64,000 nucleotides of DNA from Fibrobacter sp. UWH4 (GTDB taxonomy: Bacteria > Fibrobacterota > Fibrobacteria > Fibrobacterales > Fibrobacteraceae), in NCBI RefSeq assembly GCF_900142475.1, contig NZ_FRAY01000004.1:1-64000 (forward strand), given 5' to 3'. Made by a program: the position numbers and the translations under genes. Under the pieces are notes generated by a model. That model was not told the origin of the DNA and did no database searches. It worked only from the letters and a program-made list of their open reading frames with translations. This document shows positions 8,589 through 17,936 of the stretch, in pieces. The first letter of the stretch is position 1. Each line of letters starts with the position of its first letter.

Positions 8589-9382
8589 AATTCCCCGTGG
8601 CGGCGCATCTTGCGGATATTCAGCGGAAGCACGTGATTGTGCCAGTGGATCCATTCATCGTAATAGATGTACTGGCGTTCGCGACGTCTAAAGTTACGCC
8701 CATGAACAATGCGGCGGCCATTCTTGATTTCAACTGGAATCGCAATATGCAGGCATTCATGGTAAACGACACCGGCCACGGCATACTCCGGGCAGTTGGC
8801 GGCATCGTAGCCCTTGCTGATGCTAATCAGGTGGAATTCTTCGCCGGTCACAGGATCCTGACGGACCGAATGGAAGCTGAGCCCGCCTATGCGATTGCTC
8901 CACGTGATACGACAAGTTAATTTGTCTTCAAAACACGTACTGTTGATTGCGGCAAGCACATCGTTCAAGTTATGATACTTGCCCTGCGGCTTTATAGGCG
9001 GAAGGCGTCCCTTACTCGAAAGCGACTCATCGCCACGGTCTGCAAGAATCTGTTCAACCAGCGTCCAAAAGCGGCTCACCAAGTCCTTGATTACCGCCTT
9101 ATTCTTCGCCGTCTTGCGTTTGATGGCGTGTTCTGCCCACTCAGCAGCCAATTCTCGCGCTGGCGCAAATTCAGGGTCTTTCATGTAGGCGGGCAAAATC
9201 ACTTCGGGGTGGCCAAACAGCACTCCCCCCTTGCAGCGAATGCTCTTCTTGAGTTGCGTATTGTACTTGAAATGCACCAAGCCATTCTGCGAAACCGATG
9301 TCGGAACTTTCGGCTTCGCCGGTTCCTTGGGAGCATCGGTATTGTTCCCGAACAGGTCAAGTTGCAATCCGAACAAATTCAT
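8585..9382 (-). CDS. SprT-like zinc metallopeptidase-fold protein
   Basis: 265 residues. The motif VVYHECLHIAIP in the C-terminal half is an HExxH zinc site, followed ~20 residues later by GRNFRRRERQYIYYDEWIHWHN, as in SprT/WSS1-like families. The N-terminal ~110 residues are basic and lack a known motif. There is no signal peptide, so it is probably cytoplasmic. It overlaps the next gene by 4 bp (ATGA), implying translational coupling. The substrate is unknown; SprT relatives act on DNA-protein crosslinks, but this cannot be inferred for this protein. Confidence 0.65.
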   Translation of the reverse strand: MNLFGLQLDLFGNNTDAPKEPAKPKVPTSVSQNGLVHFKYNTQLKKSIRCKGGVLFGHPEVILPAYMKDPEFAPARELAAEWAEHAIKRKTAKNKAVIKDLVSRFWTLVEQILADRGDESLSSKGRLPPIKPQGKYHNLNDVLAAINSTCFEDKLTCRITWSNRIGGLSFHSVRQDPVTGEEFHLISISKGYDAANCPEYAVAGVVYHECLHIAIPVEIKNGRRIVHGRNFRRRERQYIYYDEWIHWHNHVLPLNIRKMRRHGEL

Positions 9383-10182
9383 TTTTCGCCAATCAGACCT
9401 TCAAAGCGGTTCACGGCCAAGAGTCCGCCAAAGTAGCTTTCGGGCAAATCCAGCAACGAATAATGTTCCGAGATTCCGTACACCGCATCTTCGATGCTAT
9501 CCGGCAAGTAAACAATGTAGCTATCGTTTTCGGGTGTTTGCAAATGCTCCGGTGTGCAAAACTTTGGGTCCGTCTCGCTAAAATACATGCGGCAAGACAC
9601 CGGACGCAACGGATACACCGTACAATCGCCCTTCTTGTCCGAAAACGGGCACGGGTTCCATGCCGCAAAATAGTCGTGCAAGGCCTTGTCTTCGGCGTAG
9701 TCGTCCAAATCCATTTGGGTCGTCCGACTTTCGCCACCCTCGATTTTACCATTCTCGGCTTGCGTTCTACGCGATTCAAACATCCTGCTAAAGAGAGACG
9801 AACGCACCTGGCACGCCTCCATAATATCGAGCAGGTCATTCCGCCCCCGGAGGTCGCCATATAGAGTCAGAAGTTCAAAAGGCTCCACCGACATGGGGTA
9901 ATGATGGCAGCAATTTCCGCAAGCGGGCCTGCACTGGATCGGTCGCGGCTGCTGTGGCAAAACGGCCTCAAGATACTCCGAAAAAAGACGGTGATATTCC
10001 CTTGTAAAATCGCGAATAAGCGGAAGCTGTTCCACCAGGTTGTCTGGACCTATCGCATATTCCCTACCCAAGTCTGCCGCTAGGGCATCCAAACGGTCGC
10101 GTTCGCGCCCCAGAAGCGAAGACAAGCGCATTTCGGCAATCCGAAACGCCTTGGTGGGAAAATACTCGCGATACGCAGTCAT
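9379..10182 (-). CDS. YkgJ-type cysteine-cluster protein
   Basis: 267 residues from the chosen start MTAYREYFPTK (10182); the frame stays open 15 codons further upstream, but that stretch is AT-rich and looks like promoter. CRPACGNCCHHYP and later CPFSDKKGDCTVYPLRPVSCRMYF form the paired cysteine sets of the YkgJ family (putative zinc/iron chelating). The second set holds the typical C...YxxRPxxCR. The gene is coupled to the SprT-like gene by a 4-bp overlap. The biochemical role is unknown. Confidence 0.75.
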   Translation of the reverse strand: MTAYREYFPTKAFRIAEMRLSSLLGRERDRLDALAADLGREYAIGPDNLVEQLPLIRDFTREYHRLFSEYLEAVLPQQPRPIQCRPACGNCCHHYPMSVEPFELLTLYGDLRGRNDLLDIMEACQVRSSLFSRMFESRRTQAENGKIEGGESRTTQMDLDDYAEDKALHDYFAAWNPCPFSDKKGDCTVYPLRPVSCRMYFSETDPKFCTPEHLQTPENDSYIVYLPDSIEDAVYGISEHYSLLDLPESYFGGLLAVNRFEGLIGEK

Positions 10183-10334
10183 GCTATAAAGATAGATATT
10201 TTTGATATCAAGCGAAATAAACGACAAAAAAGCCTAAAAAAACGATAATTATCACAATTTCTCTCAAAAAAACAGAATGAAATTCCATTTTTGTAAGAAT
10301 AAAGTTATCTTTTTAGATAAATGGGAATAATGTA

Positions 10335-11750
10335 ATGAAAAACGTACTTAAATCCAAATTTTTATGGACAGCAGCCCTTGCGGCCTGTTTAACTGTCGTA
10401 GGATGCAACATTTTCAACCCTACCGAAAGTGTAAACATCAAAAACGATGATGCAGATGCTCTCACATACGAAGGTTATATCAAATTCCGTAACAACGAAT
10501 ATAGCGAAGCCGAAACGTACTTCAACAAGGCCATCGCCGCAGACTCCGCACACTCCGAAGCGTGGCTCGGCCTCATGAAATCTATCCTGAACCGCAAGCT
10601 GAACACGACGGCCGAAACGAACGTATTTTCCCTGCTCAAATATGTCAACACGAACCGAGACGCCGGCGACAAGACCGTACCGTTCGCCGACCTTCCCGAT
10701 TCCGTCGCCAACACCCTTAGAACCGCTATCGATACGGTCAACTCTATCGCCACACAATTTATTGAACGCGACAAGAATGGCAAGACCGACGGCAAAGTCA
10801 CTTACAAGTATATCGCCGATGGTTACATGGTTATCCAGATGTTAAAGACCATGCTCGTACTCAAGACCAAGATGCCCCTGGAATGCGCCAACAAGAGCAC
10901 AAGAGCCGAACTCAGCAATAGCACCTGCAGCATGCAGGCCATTCTTAACGACTTCAAGAACGATCCCAACGAAACCGTGGAAACATTCCACGAAGTTTTC
11001 AACACCTGCGAAGCTAACCCCGAAAGTATGACCTCGCTCTTCGAAGACTACCTCCAGGGTTTTGGCAACGAAGCGGGTTACCTGACCAAAGAAGCCAAGA
11101 ACGACGCTGTTAAGGGAATGTGTTCCGCCCTTGCCCAGGAAACGGAAGCATCCGAAGACGACGTTCCTCAACAATCCAAGACTCTGAACATCATTATCGG
11201 CCAGCTTGGCTATAGCGATATCATCGATGACGACGGCGACGGCTGCATTGACGAGGAACTCTATGACGGTGAAGACAACGACGGAGACGGAGAAATCGAC
11301 GAAGACATCAGCGACAAGACCAATGAAATCCGTTATGACGATGCAACGATCATGAAGAATATCGCTCAAAAGAAGATGTCTATCAAGGATCTACGCGTCA
11401 TCAAGTCCGCCGGTCCCAACGAAAAATACAGGAACGTCGACATCGACATGAACGGCAAAACCGTAGCGGACGACTCCGACGAACTGGACCGCGAATGGGC
11501 ATTTATCTACGAGAACTATAAGGACCGCGTCGCACATAACGACCACCGCCTCGTTTTCTCTAAGGACCTTTCCTGGAACATGGAAGGGGGCGTCGAAGGC
11601 CTGAAAGCAAGAAAACAGCTCATCGCAAACGATACCAACAAAGACAATCCCACCTACAGCCTCGAAGACCGCAAGACGATGGTCGGCGGTTGCTGGGTCA
11701 ACTACGATGAAGACTCATTCAAGAAATGGTTTGATGGGAGGACTAAATAA
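10335..11750 (+). CDS. Lipoprotein with TPR-like N-terminal and acidic Ca-binding-like repeats
   Basis: 471 residues. A signal peptide ends in the lipobox VVGC (Cys24), so this is a lipoprotein. Residues ~45-85 (YEGYIKFRNNEYSEAETYFNKAIAADSAHSEAWLGL) form a TPR-like pair. At ~298-328, DDDGDGCIDEELYDGEDNDGDGEIDED has the DxDxDG spacing of thrombospondin-type-3 or dockerin-like calcium loops. An AT-rich leader (10228-10334) probably holds its promoter. The stop overlaps the start of the outer-membrane protein (TAATG), so the two are co-translated. Confidence 0.7.
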   Translation: MKNVLKSKFLWTAALAACLTVVGCNIFNPTESVNIKNDDADALTYEGYIKFRNNEYSEAETYFNKAIAADSAHSEAWLGLMKSILNRKLNTTAETNVFSLLKYVNTNRDAGDKTVPFADLPDSVANTLRTAIDTVNSIATQFIERDKNGKTDGKVTYKYIADGYMVIQMLKTMLVLKTKMPLECANKSTRAELSNSTCSMQAILNDFKNDPNETVETFHEVFNTCEANPESMTSLFEDYLQGFGNEAGYLTKEAKNDAVKGMCSALAQETEASEDDVPQQSKTLNIIIGQLGYSDIIDDDGDGCIDEELYDGEDNDGDGEIDEDISDKTNEIRYDDATIMKNIAQKKMSIKDLRVIKSAGPNEKYRNVDIDMNGKTVADDSDELDREWAFIYENYKDRVAHNDHRLVFSKDLSWNMEGGVEGLKARKQLIANDTNKDNPTYSLEDRKTMVGGCWVNYDEDSFKKWFDGRTK

Positions 11751-12997
11751 TGAAAAAGCTCCTTGTATTTTTGATTCTTGTTTTGACGGTAACCTCCTTT
11801 GCAATCAAGGCCCCGACGCATAGATCGCTACGCGCGGAAGCCATGGGTAACGCCCACGTTGCCTTGGTCGACGACAAGGAAGCCATCTACTTCAACTACG
11901 CCGGCCTGAACCAGATTAATCGCCTGGGCAATTACGAGGAACGCCCCGAACAGGGCTACTACCCGCGCAACCTCGGCGATATGCGCTTGAACCTCGGCGG
12001 TGCAGGTCCCTTCGAAACTTATTTCTCCACCTACAACGTGGCAAAGGATGTCCAGAAAATCTATAGCCGCGCCAGCGAGGTCGCCAAGGAGAATGGATTG
12101 AAAGAATCCAATGTCCTTTTAGATTCCCTTTCAGCGCACCCCGAACTCATCCACAAGATGAATGAATACGACCACAAGTACCTGTCCATGAAAATCAAGA
12201 TGGATGCCGAAATGGCTTTCCATAATTTCGGTGGCGCCATCTGGGTCGACGGTAATGTAGCACCCTATATGGACGCGGGCCTGATTGTTCCCCAGATTGT
12301 CGTTGACACATTCTATGTAGATGGTGTGGCTCAGGTCGGTACCGCTTACGGTTTTACCGATGAATTCTCTGCCGGTATCGGCATCAAGTTCGCCAAGCGC
12401 CACAAAGTCGAAAGCGTCCAGGTGACCATGGCCAACTACGACAACATCCAGGACACCCTGGAAGACCGCTATCACGACGTCGCCGACGAACTGTTCGAAT
12501 TCAGCTCAATGTCCTTTGCAATCGATCTCGGCATGCTTTACCAGGTCGCCCGCGAAGTCCGCCTCGGCCTTTCCGTCCGCGACATCTATTTCAAGGAACT
12601 CGCCGGTGACAAGATTACTCCGAACATTACCGCCGGTATCAACTATAGCCCGCGATTCTTCAACAAGAATACGGGCTTTGGCCGTAAGTTCAACATCGCC
12701 TTCGACTATGCCGATGCTATCAACGGGCAGAACAACTACAAGTTCCTCTCGCACATCAACTTCGGTATGGAAGTGGAACAGACGCTGCTTGCGTGGCCCG
12801 GATACAACAACGCCATTCGATTCCTCGCTTTACGCCTTTCCGGCGGTTTCAAGGGCGGCTACCCCGCAGCCGGTTTCGGTCTCGAAGTATTGCGTTTCGT
12901 TTCAGTCGAATTCGCCACCTGGGCAGAAGAACTCGGTTACTACACCGGCCAGGACGAAGAACGCGTCTACATGGGCCAGCTGAGTATCGGATTTTAA
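11750..12997 (+). CDS. Outer-membrane beta-barrel-type protein
   Basis: 415 residues with a cleavable signal peptide (KKLLVFLILVLTVTSFAIKA). The mature start, RSLRAEAMGNAHVALVDDKEAIYFNYAGLNQI, matches the AxxxGGAxxAxxxDxxAxxxNPAGL pattern of FadL/PorV/UPF0164-like barrels. Alternating hydrophobic strands run to the C terminus, which ends in the aromatic residue Phe (QLSIGF). It is co-transcribed with the lipoprotein before it. I infer a two-part surface module; the cargo or ligand is unknown. Confidence 0.65.
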   Translation: MKKLLVFLILVLTVTSFAIKAPTHRSLRAEAMGNAHVALVDDKEAIYFNYAGLNQINRLGNYEERPEQGYYPRNLGDMRLNLGGAGPFETYFSTYNVAKDVQKIYSRASEVAKENGLKESNVLLDSLSAHPELIHKMNEYDHKYLSMKIKMDAEMAFHNFGGAIWVDGNVAPYMDAGLIVPQIVVDTFYVDGVAQVGTAYGFTDEFSAGIGIKFAKRHKVESVQVTMANYDNIQDTLEDRYHDVADELFEFSSMSFAIDLGMLYQVAREVRLGLSVRDIYFKELAGDKITPNITAGINYSPRFFNKNTGFGRKFNIAFDYADAINGQNNYKFLSHINFGMEVEQTLLAWPGYNNAIRFLALRLSGGFKGGYPAAGFGLEVLRFVSVEFATWAEELGYYTGQDEERVYMGQLSIGF

Positions 12998-13094
12998 TAA
13001 ATTCGGAGTTCAGTATTCGGAGTTCAGAGTTTCTTTCAGGCGGCTTCGCCGCGATTATTTAAATTCTTAATTATGAATTTTGAAATTCATAATT
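12998..13094. repeat. TTCGGAG-family heptads plus GC-rich unit
   Basis: Heptads (TTCGGAG, TTCAGTA, TTCGGAG, TTCAGAG) are followed by a unit CAGAGTTTCTTTCAGGCGGC TTCGCCGCGATTATT, which reappears with few changes at 13804-13838. An AT-rich palindrome (ATGAATTTTGAAATTCAT) follows. Confidence 0.65.
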
Positions 13095-13128
13095 CAAAAA
13101 AATAGAGCGCAAGCTCTATTTTTTTTCT
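13095..13128. terminator. Bidirectional terminator
   Basis: AATAGAGC (13101-13108) and GCTCTATT (13113-13120) make a perfect stem with a GCAA loop, with A-tract on the left and T-tract on the right. It sits between convergent genes, and its right part overlaps the stop of the leftward gene at 13116. Confidence 0.9.
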
Positions 13129-13772
13129 TGGGGGACGAGACGTTCCACGATACGGAACAGGTCGTTATAGATTTCGAGGAAGTCCTCTATCCAGATTGGA
13201 TCGCGCTCGCCTACCACATGGAAGGTCTCTTCCAAGGTGTGCAGGGCATTGTAGGGACCCACCAGGCTCCCTGCCGGAACGGAGGCCGTTCCACGATAAA
13301 GATCCGTAGCCACGAGACGGGCACGCAGGCTGCGCCTCAATCGGGCAATCAGCGCGGTACGGAGCGACAAAAGTTCATCATGAGCCTGCAGGAGCTGACC
13401 TTCGCGAATCCACGCCTCAACTACACTCAGCCTGCGAAGAGTCGATTCCCTTTCGGTCGCCGGAACAAGCAACATCTTTTGCGAAAGCGTCTGCTTGAGT
13501 TTCGCCGACATGGCAAGTAGCATGTCGCTGTTCCAGATGACCATCGGATTTTCGGCAAAACGGTCCGTCGCATCCACGCGGGGAGTATGCGTCTTGATCC
13601 AGCGTTCTAGCTTATCGGCCACCATCGAGGCTTCCGGCAATCTATCGACCGCCAAATATTCTCCGGCGCGGTTAAAAAGATTATCTGCATAGACCATACG
13701 CCAATGCGGCAGCTTTCCGCTCTTGCGGATAGCATCGATACTTTGGCGAATGTTTTCCAGGCGTTCTTGCAT
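13116..13772 (-). CDS. Helical protein of unknown function, last gene of the Mot/Zor-like operon
   Basis: 218 residues, almost entirely alpha-helical by composition, with no signal peptide or TM segment. Distinct stretches are KLERWIKTHTPRVDATDRF and the C-terminal GPYNALHTLEETFHVVGERDPIWIEDFLEIYNDLFRIVERL. It lies 78 bp after the OmpA-domain gene, the gap holding a repeat element, and reads in the same direction as five upstream genes. I do not recognise a family. Its position suggests a cytoplasmic accessory of the channel proteins. Confidence 0.6.
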   Translation of the reverse strand: MQERLENIRQSIDAIRKSGKLPHWRMVYADNLFNRAGEYLAVDRLPEASMVADKLERWIKTHTPRVDATDRFAENPMVIWNSDMLLAMSAKLKQTLSQKMLLVPATERESTLRRLSVVEAWIREGQLLQAHDELLSLRTALIARLRRSLRARLVATDLYRGTASVPAGSLVGPYNALHTLEETFHVVGERDPIWIEDFLEIYNDLFRIVERLVPQEKK

Positions 13773-13782
13773 AATTTAATAC

Positions 13783-13853
13783 TGAGTTCGGAATTCTGCT
13801 TTCAGAGTTTCTTATCAGGCGGCTTCGTCGAGATTATTCTGACTTCCGAATTA
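13783..13853. repeat. TTCGGAA-family heptads plus GC-rich unit
   Basis: A second copy of the composite element of 12998-13094: heptads TTCGGAA and TTCTGCT, then CAGAGTTTCTTATCAGGCGGC and TTCGTCGAGATTATT, then inverted heptads. It fills the gap inside the operon. Confidence 0.65.
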
Positions 13854-14486
13854 CTTATTCTCCATCTTCTGCAGGGGGGTAACGCCGATTTCTACGCGAC
13901 GGTTCAGACGGCGGTGTTCTTCGCTGTCGTTCGGGTACTTGGGCATGTGTTCACCAAAGCCCGCGGCAAAGAGCCTGTCCGGCGGGAATCCCTGCGCAAT
14001 CAGTGTCTTTACCACGTTCACTGCACGTTCGGTCGACAAATTCCAGTTGGTGTAAGTCTTGGACTTCACCGGAGTATCGTCGGTAAAGCCGCTCACCATA
14101 ATCACGTCGGTAGAATCAAGCGCTTCCAGAAGGCCCTTGCTGATGCCGCGAATCACGCCCTCGCCTTCCTTGGTGAGATCGGCGCCGTTAATCGGGAAAA
14201 GGAAAGAAGCCTGAATCTGAATCTTGCCGTCTTCAAGTGCGATTAGGCCTGCCTCAATAGAGGTCTGCAAGCTCTTGGACAAAAGCGCATTGCGTTCTGC
14301 CGCTATCTTGCGCATTTCTTCTTGGCAGCTGAGGACTTCCTCTTCGGTACGCGTAAGGTCTTCAGCCTTCTGCTCCTTAAGGGTCGCCATCGCCACAAAC
14401 GCAAGGATGAACAACGAGACAAGGGCTACGCCCAAGTCCGTGTAGGCCATCCAGGGATTGCTGTTTTCGTCTCTTTTCAAGCGCAT
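13851..14486 (-). CDS. MotB/ZorB-like protein: one TM segment plus OmpA peptidoglycan-binding domain
   Basis: 211 residues. NPWMAYTDLGVALVSLFILAF (residues ~10-30) is a single TM helix with Asp17 in the place of the proton-carrying Asp of MotB and ZorB. A coiled linker (~35-75) follows, then an OmpA-like domain (~85-205) with FTDDTPVKS, NWNLSTERAVNVV and the closing NRRVEIGV. The start is 3 bp after the MotA-like gene. I infer that it anchors a proton-driven stator to peptidoglycan together with that gene. Flagellar MotB, TolR/ExbD and Zorya ZorB are alternatives; the OmpA domain excludes TolR/ExbD. Confidence 0.8.
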   Translation of the reverse strand: MRLKRDENSNPWMAYTDLGVALVSLFILAFVAMATLKEQKAEDLTRTEEEVLSCQEEMRKIAAERNALLSKSLQTSIEAGLIALEDGKIQIQASFLFPINGADLTKEGEGVIRGISKGLLEALDSTDVIMVSGFTDDTPVKSKTYTNWNLSTERAVNVVKTLIAQGFPPDRLFAAGFGEHMPKYPNDSEEHRRLNRRVEIGVTPLQKMENK

Positions 14487-14489
14487 CCG

Positions 14490-16277
14490 TTAGCCCTCGA
14501 CCTTAGGCTGTTCTGCGGGAGCAACAGACGAACTGCGCTGCGTCTGCTCCAGCACCTCGAGCAAAATTTCCTGCGTCTTGACGGCGTTTTCCATAAGCAC
14601 TTCGCTGGCGCGTTCGTGGAAGGCTTCGAGAGACTGGTTGAGATGTTCCACGAAGCTTTCTTCCTCTTCGCGTTCTGCGGTATCGCCCGAAAGCTTTTCG
14701 AGAATCGTCTCGAGGCCAGCACGCAGCATTTCGAGGTTTGCGCTGAGTTCGGACTGGTTCACGCGCATCAGTTCTGCGGTTTCCACGATGTTTCCACCCA
14801 AGGCGTCCGTCGCTTCCTTTTCCTTGACCACGCGATTGTCGATGCTTTCGGTGAGAGCCTTCTGGGCTTCCAGCAGCACGGCAGAAGTTTCGGAAAGTTT
14901 CTGGAAGGCGCCGAGAATATCGGAAGAAAGGGTCGAGAGTTTTTCGGCAACGGACTGAGAAAGTTCTGCGGAACCCGCTTGGGCTTTTTCGGCCACCTGA
15001 AGAGCCACATTCTTGAGCGTTTCGAGACCTTCTTTCTGGGAATCCACATTAGCCGTCGTTTCGGCGGCGAGGCGTTCCATGAAGGAATTCCACTGATCGT
15101 TCGACTGCTTGACCTGTTCAGAAACCGCAGAGGCGATATCCTTCGTCGAACCTTCCATCGCCTGGGCCGTCGCGGCGGCAACGCCGTCAAGGCCAGACTT
15201 CACATCAGAAGCAACCTTCGCAAGAGCTGATTCTACGTTACCCGAAACGCCTTCCAGCGAAGACTTGACTCCAGAAGAAATACCTTCGAGACCGCCGTTC
15301 AGCGTAGCAGAAATTCCATTCAATTTTTCATCAAGCTTAGCCGGGATCGATTCCACGGAAGCAGAAAGTGTCTTGATATTCTGTTCCATCGGAGTAAACG
15401 CACCCGAAAGCGAACCGCTCACAGAAGCACCCAAATTTTCGACGGACTTATTCATTCCTGCAACTGCGGAAGCCAGGGATTCGTTCAGCTTGGCAGTCGT
15501 CGAGGCTAGTTCCTCGCCCACCATCGCAACAACGCCAGAAAGGCCTTCCTTTACAGAAGATGCCACCGTAGACAGATTCTTTTCGACAGAATCAAAGAGA
15601 CGCTCCAGTTCATTCTTCGCACGAACTTCTTCGCTCTCTTCCGTCTCGCTATCTCCCTGCAGATCAAGCGTGTAGGCATCGAGGCGGGCAACAAATTCAT
15701 CGCGAGAGGCAATCATCATATTGCGGCTCGCATTCAAAATCAGGGCCGCAAACAAACCACAAAGGCTAGTGCCGAAAATACCCTTCATGTTCTGGAACAA
15801 AAGCTGAATCGTATCGAGCGTTCCCTGCGTCGTAGAATTGTCAATAGCACCACCCGCCGTGGCCACGGAATACATCAAACCGAAGAAAGTACCCATAAGG
15901 CCAAGCAGGATGACCGAGCCGCTGGCGCTACGCGGAACGGCTATGCCAACGCTATTCGAAAGGACTTCGTAGGCCATCGAGGAGTCGAGGCGGATTTTCT
16001 TGGCGAGCAGGCTCTTGGCCAAGGCAACGCGCTTGGCAACGACACCGTCGCCCGAGACATAACCGCCACGGTTCTTGCAGGTTTCCAGGACTTCGTTTTC
16101 GGCTGCTACCAGCTTGACCGTCTTGAGAGCCACCAGCTGTTCGCCGATGAACACGGCAAAAATGGCCACCATGATAACCCAGCCGAACAACGGGGCGCCG
16201 AAATAAAAAGCGGCCGCCATCAAGGCGATGAGCCCGACCACGGTAAGCGCCAAAATCATCTGAAATGCATTTTTCAT
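14490..16277 (-). CDS. MotA/TolQ/ZorA-like proton-channel protein with a ~390-residue helical tail
   Basis: 595 residues. TM segments lie at ~8-28, ~30-48, ~120-145 (ILLGLMGTFFGLMYSVATAG) and ~165-185 (GIFGTSLCGLFAALIL). The GLMGTFFG and GTS motifs are the conserved TM3/TM4 lining of MotA/TolQ/ExbB channels. From ~200 on comes a long tail of repeated amphipathic helices (SVKEGLSGVVAMVGEELAST and similar). ZorA of Zorya defence systems has this layout (channel plus very long intracellular tail), as do some uncharacterised motors. It is adjacent to the MotB-like gene. Neither flagellar genes nor ZorC/ZorD are visible. Confidence 0.75.
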   Translation of the reverse strand: MKNAFQMILALTVVGLIALMAAAFYFGAPLFGWVIMVAIFAVFIGEQLVALKTVKLVAAENEVLETCKNRGGYVSGDGVVAKRVALAKSLLAKKIRLDSSMAYEVLSNSVGIAVPRSASGSVILLGLMGTFFGLMYSVATAGGAIDNSTTQGTLDTIQLLFQNMKGIFGTSLCGLFAALILNASRNMMIASRDEFVARLDAYTLDLQGDSETEESEEVRAKNELERLFDSVEKNLSTVASSVKEGLSGVVAMVGEELASTTAKLNESLASAVAGMNKSVENLGASVSGSLSGAFTPMEQNIKTLSASVESIPAKLDEKLNGISATLNGGLEGISSGVKSSLEGVSGNVESALAKVASDVKSGLDGVAAATAQAMEGSTKDIASAVSEQVKQSNDQWNSFMERLAAETTANVDSQKEGLETLKNVALQVAEKAQAGSAELSQSVAEKLSTLSSDILGAFQKLSETSAVLLEAQKALTESIDNRVVKEKEATDALGGNIVETAELMRVNQSELSANLEMLRAGLETILEKLSGDTAEREEEESFVEHLNQSLEAFHERASEVLMENAVKTQEILLEVLEQTQRSSSVAPAEQPKVEG

Positions 16278-16292
16278 TTTATACCTGCATCC

Positions 16293-17201
16293 TTAAGCCT
16301 TCTTCAAGGCTGTTGTTTCGAATAAATTCAACTGACCGCGCGAAAATCCGCGCAGGAACAAAGCCCACTTGCTCTGGTACCATTCAATAATCTGGATGGT
16401 GAGCCCGCGGGCGTAATCACAAAAATCATCGGTAAACGCGAGGAACGCATTTTCGTAGGCGTAATGCGGATTCCAGAAACGACAAATATTACGGGCGCAC
16501 GAAGACGCCGAGCTGTAATAATGGGGCGCCCCCTTCGTATTGAAGGCAGCCGCGAAACGCTTCTTCGCGAGGCTATTCAGCGAGCTACGCAACGACACCA
16601 CCATGGCATTTTCCTTGTCGCGGAGCGACGCTTCCAAACTGGGAAGCAGTTTGGAAACCGCATCCACGGCACTTTCGGAGTGCCAGTACTTGCAGAGTTT
16701 TTCCTGGAGCTGCATCACACGGCCGTGCATGCGGACGAACAACGGTTCGGCGTCGCTCACCAGCAGGTGAATCGTCGCCGAATAGAAAGCGTTGATATCC
16801 TGCTTGTTGTTCTTGACGGTCAACGCCCAGCCTTTTTCCTCGTCGTGATGCAAAAAGTCACCACCTTCCAAAAGGAGGCGCATCACTTCGTCCGTCGAAA
16901 ATCGCTGCATCCACTTGGTGCGGAATTCGTCGTAAAGCTTATTGGCATCTGCGATAATCTGCGGGAAGCTGGAATCCGCCAATTTCCACGCCGTCTCGCT
17001 AAAGGAAATCAGCTCCGAAGTACCGACATTGACCGCCGGGTCGTTCAGCATGGCATCCAAGTGTTCGTGCAGCACGATAGACCATGTCACCATCATTGAC
17101 TGCGAAAGTGTCGCGATCATCGTCGAGCGGTTCGGACGCACCGAAAGACGGACACTGTTGCCCGTCATCTTTCGAATGGACCTGCGGAACGCTTCTTGCA
17201 C
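16293..17201 (-). CDS. Conserved-looking protein of unknown function in the Mot/Zor-like operon
   Basis: 302 residues from a GTG start (17201) with GGAG six bases upstream. Mostly helical and soluble, with no signal peptide. A distinctive C-terminal half contains CRFWNPHYAYENAFLAFTDD and IIEWYQSKWALFLRGFSRGQ. It sits 15 bp before the channel gene. I do not recognise the family; it does not obviously match the ZorC EH-signature or a ZorD helicase. Being the first soluble gene of the operon it may be a regulator or effector of the channel, which is only inference. Confidence 0.6.
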   Translation of the reverse strand: MQEAFRRSIRKMTGNSVRLSVRPNRSTMIATLSQSMMVTWSIVLHEHLDAMLNDPAVNVGTSELISFSETAWKLADSSFPQIIADANKLYDEFRTKWMQRFSTDEVMRLLLEGGDFLHHDEEKGWALTVKNNKQDINAFYSATIHLLVSDAEPLFVRMHGRVMQLQEKLCKYWHSESAVDAVSKLLPSLEASLRDKENAMVVSLRSSLNSLAKKRFAAAFNTKGAPHYYSSASSCARNICRFWNPHYAYENAFLAFTDDFCDYARGLTIQIIEWYQSKWALFLRGFSRGQLNLFETTALKKA

Positions 17202-17210
17202 TCAGACTCC

Positions 17211-17936
17211 TTAGAAAGCGGTTTCTATGCGGTGCCAGATATTGCGATTGACACGCTTGCCCTGAGCGGCCATTTCCTCGGCTTCGTTGCGCACGTCGGC
17301 TTCAAGATTGTCCTTGATCAGGCCCTTGTCGCCATCGAATTTTCCACCGGGTTCCAGATACAGGCCGTACACGTTATTGGAAATAACCGTTTCCGTCGAC
17401 ATGACCTGTCCTGCACGCACCGAAAGCGCATAGCGGTTACGAATAAATTCACAATGTGCCAGGAAAACTTCTGGAACATCATCAATCCACAGGCCATAGT
17501 AGTTGTTCACAAACTTGACATTTTCGAAAATACCCTTGGAACGGAACACCGTGTTGCGGAAAGCATTTTCGATAACGAGGTTCTTGATTTCAAAAGGACG
17601 GTTCGCCGAAACAAAGTGCACTCCGTTCCAGCTTTTCACGGAATCTGCGCTCCTGAAAACTACCGGAGCAGCTTCTGTACCAATAATCTTGACGGCGCCA
17701 CGGAACATGAGCTTAGCATATTCGCCCATGAGCACGGTCACGCCCGGTTCGATTTCCAAAGTGTCCTTAGCCGAAAAGACAGCGCCCTGTTCCAGCAGGT
17801 ATGGGCTGTCCGCCACCACCAGTTTCACCTTTCCGTTTTCAATCGGCGGAAAAGGCATCTCCCCTGCCACCGTTGCACCGGCAAACAGCAGAGTCGAAAT
17901 CAACACTCCCAACCATTTCTTAAAACGAGAAATCAA
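17211..17936 (-). CDS. Secreted right-handed beta-helix protein
   Basis: 241 residues. A signal peptide (WLGVLISTLLFAGATVAGE) is followed by repeated short strands typical of parallel beta-helices: LEIEPGVTVLMGEYAKLMFRG, KNLVIENAFRNTVFRSKGIFENVKFVNNYYGLWI, and so on. No catalytic motif of a pectate lyase or hydrolase is evident. It overlaps the lipoprotein gene by 4 bp and precedes the unknown protein by 9 bp, so it belongs to the same operon and is probably periplasmic. Confidence 0.65.
   Translation of the reverse strand: MISRFKKWLGVLISTLLFAGATVAGEMPFPPIENGKVKLVVADSPYLLEQGAVFSAKDTLEIEPGVTVLMGEYAKLMFRGAVKIIGTEAAPVVFRSADSVKSWNGVHFVSANRPFEIKNLVIENAFRNTVFRSKGIFENVKFVNNYYGLWIDDVPEVFLAHCEFIRNRYALSVRAGQVMSTETVISNNVYGLYLEPGGKFDGDKGLIKDNLEADVRNEAEEMAAQGKRVNRNIWHRIETAF

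Noticed and set aside
7101..8636. A 511-codon open frame on the plus strand
   Set aside because: It is antisense to lysS, with low-complexity His/Val/Glu composition and no ribosome site; a codon-bias shadow.
13851..16277. Flagellar motAB
   Set aside because: No flagellar gene nearby; the ~390-residue tail and the operon partners do not fit flagellar stators.
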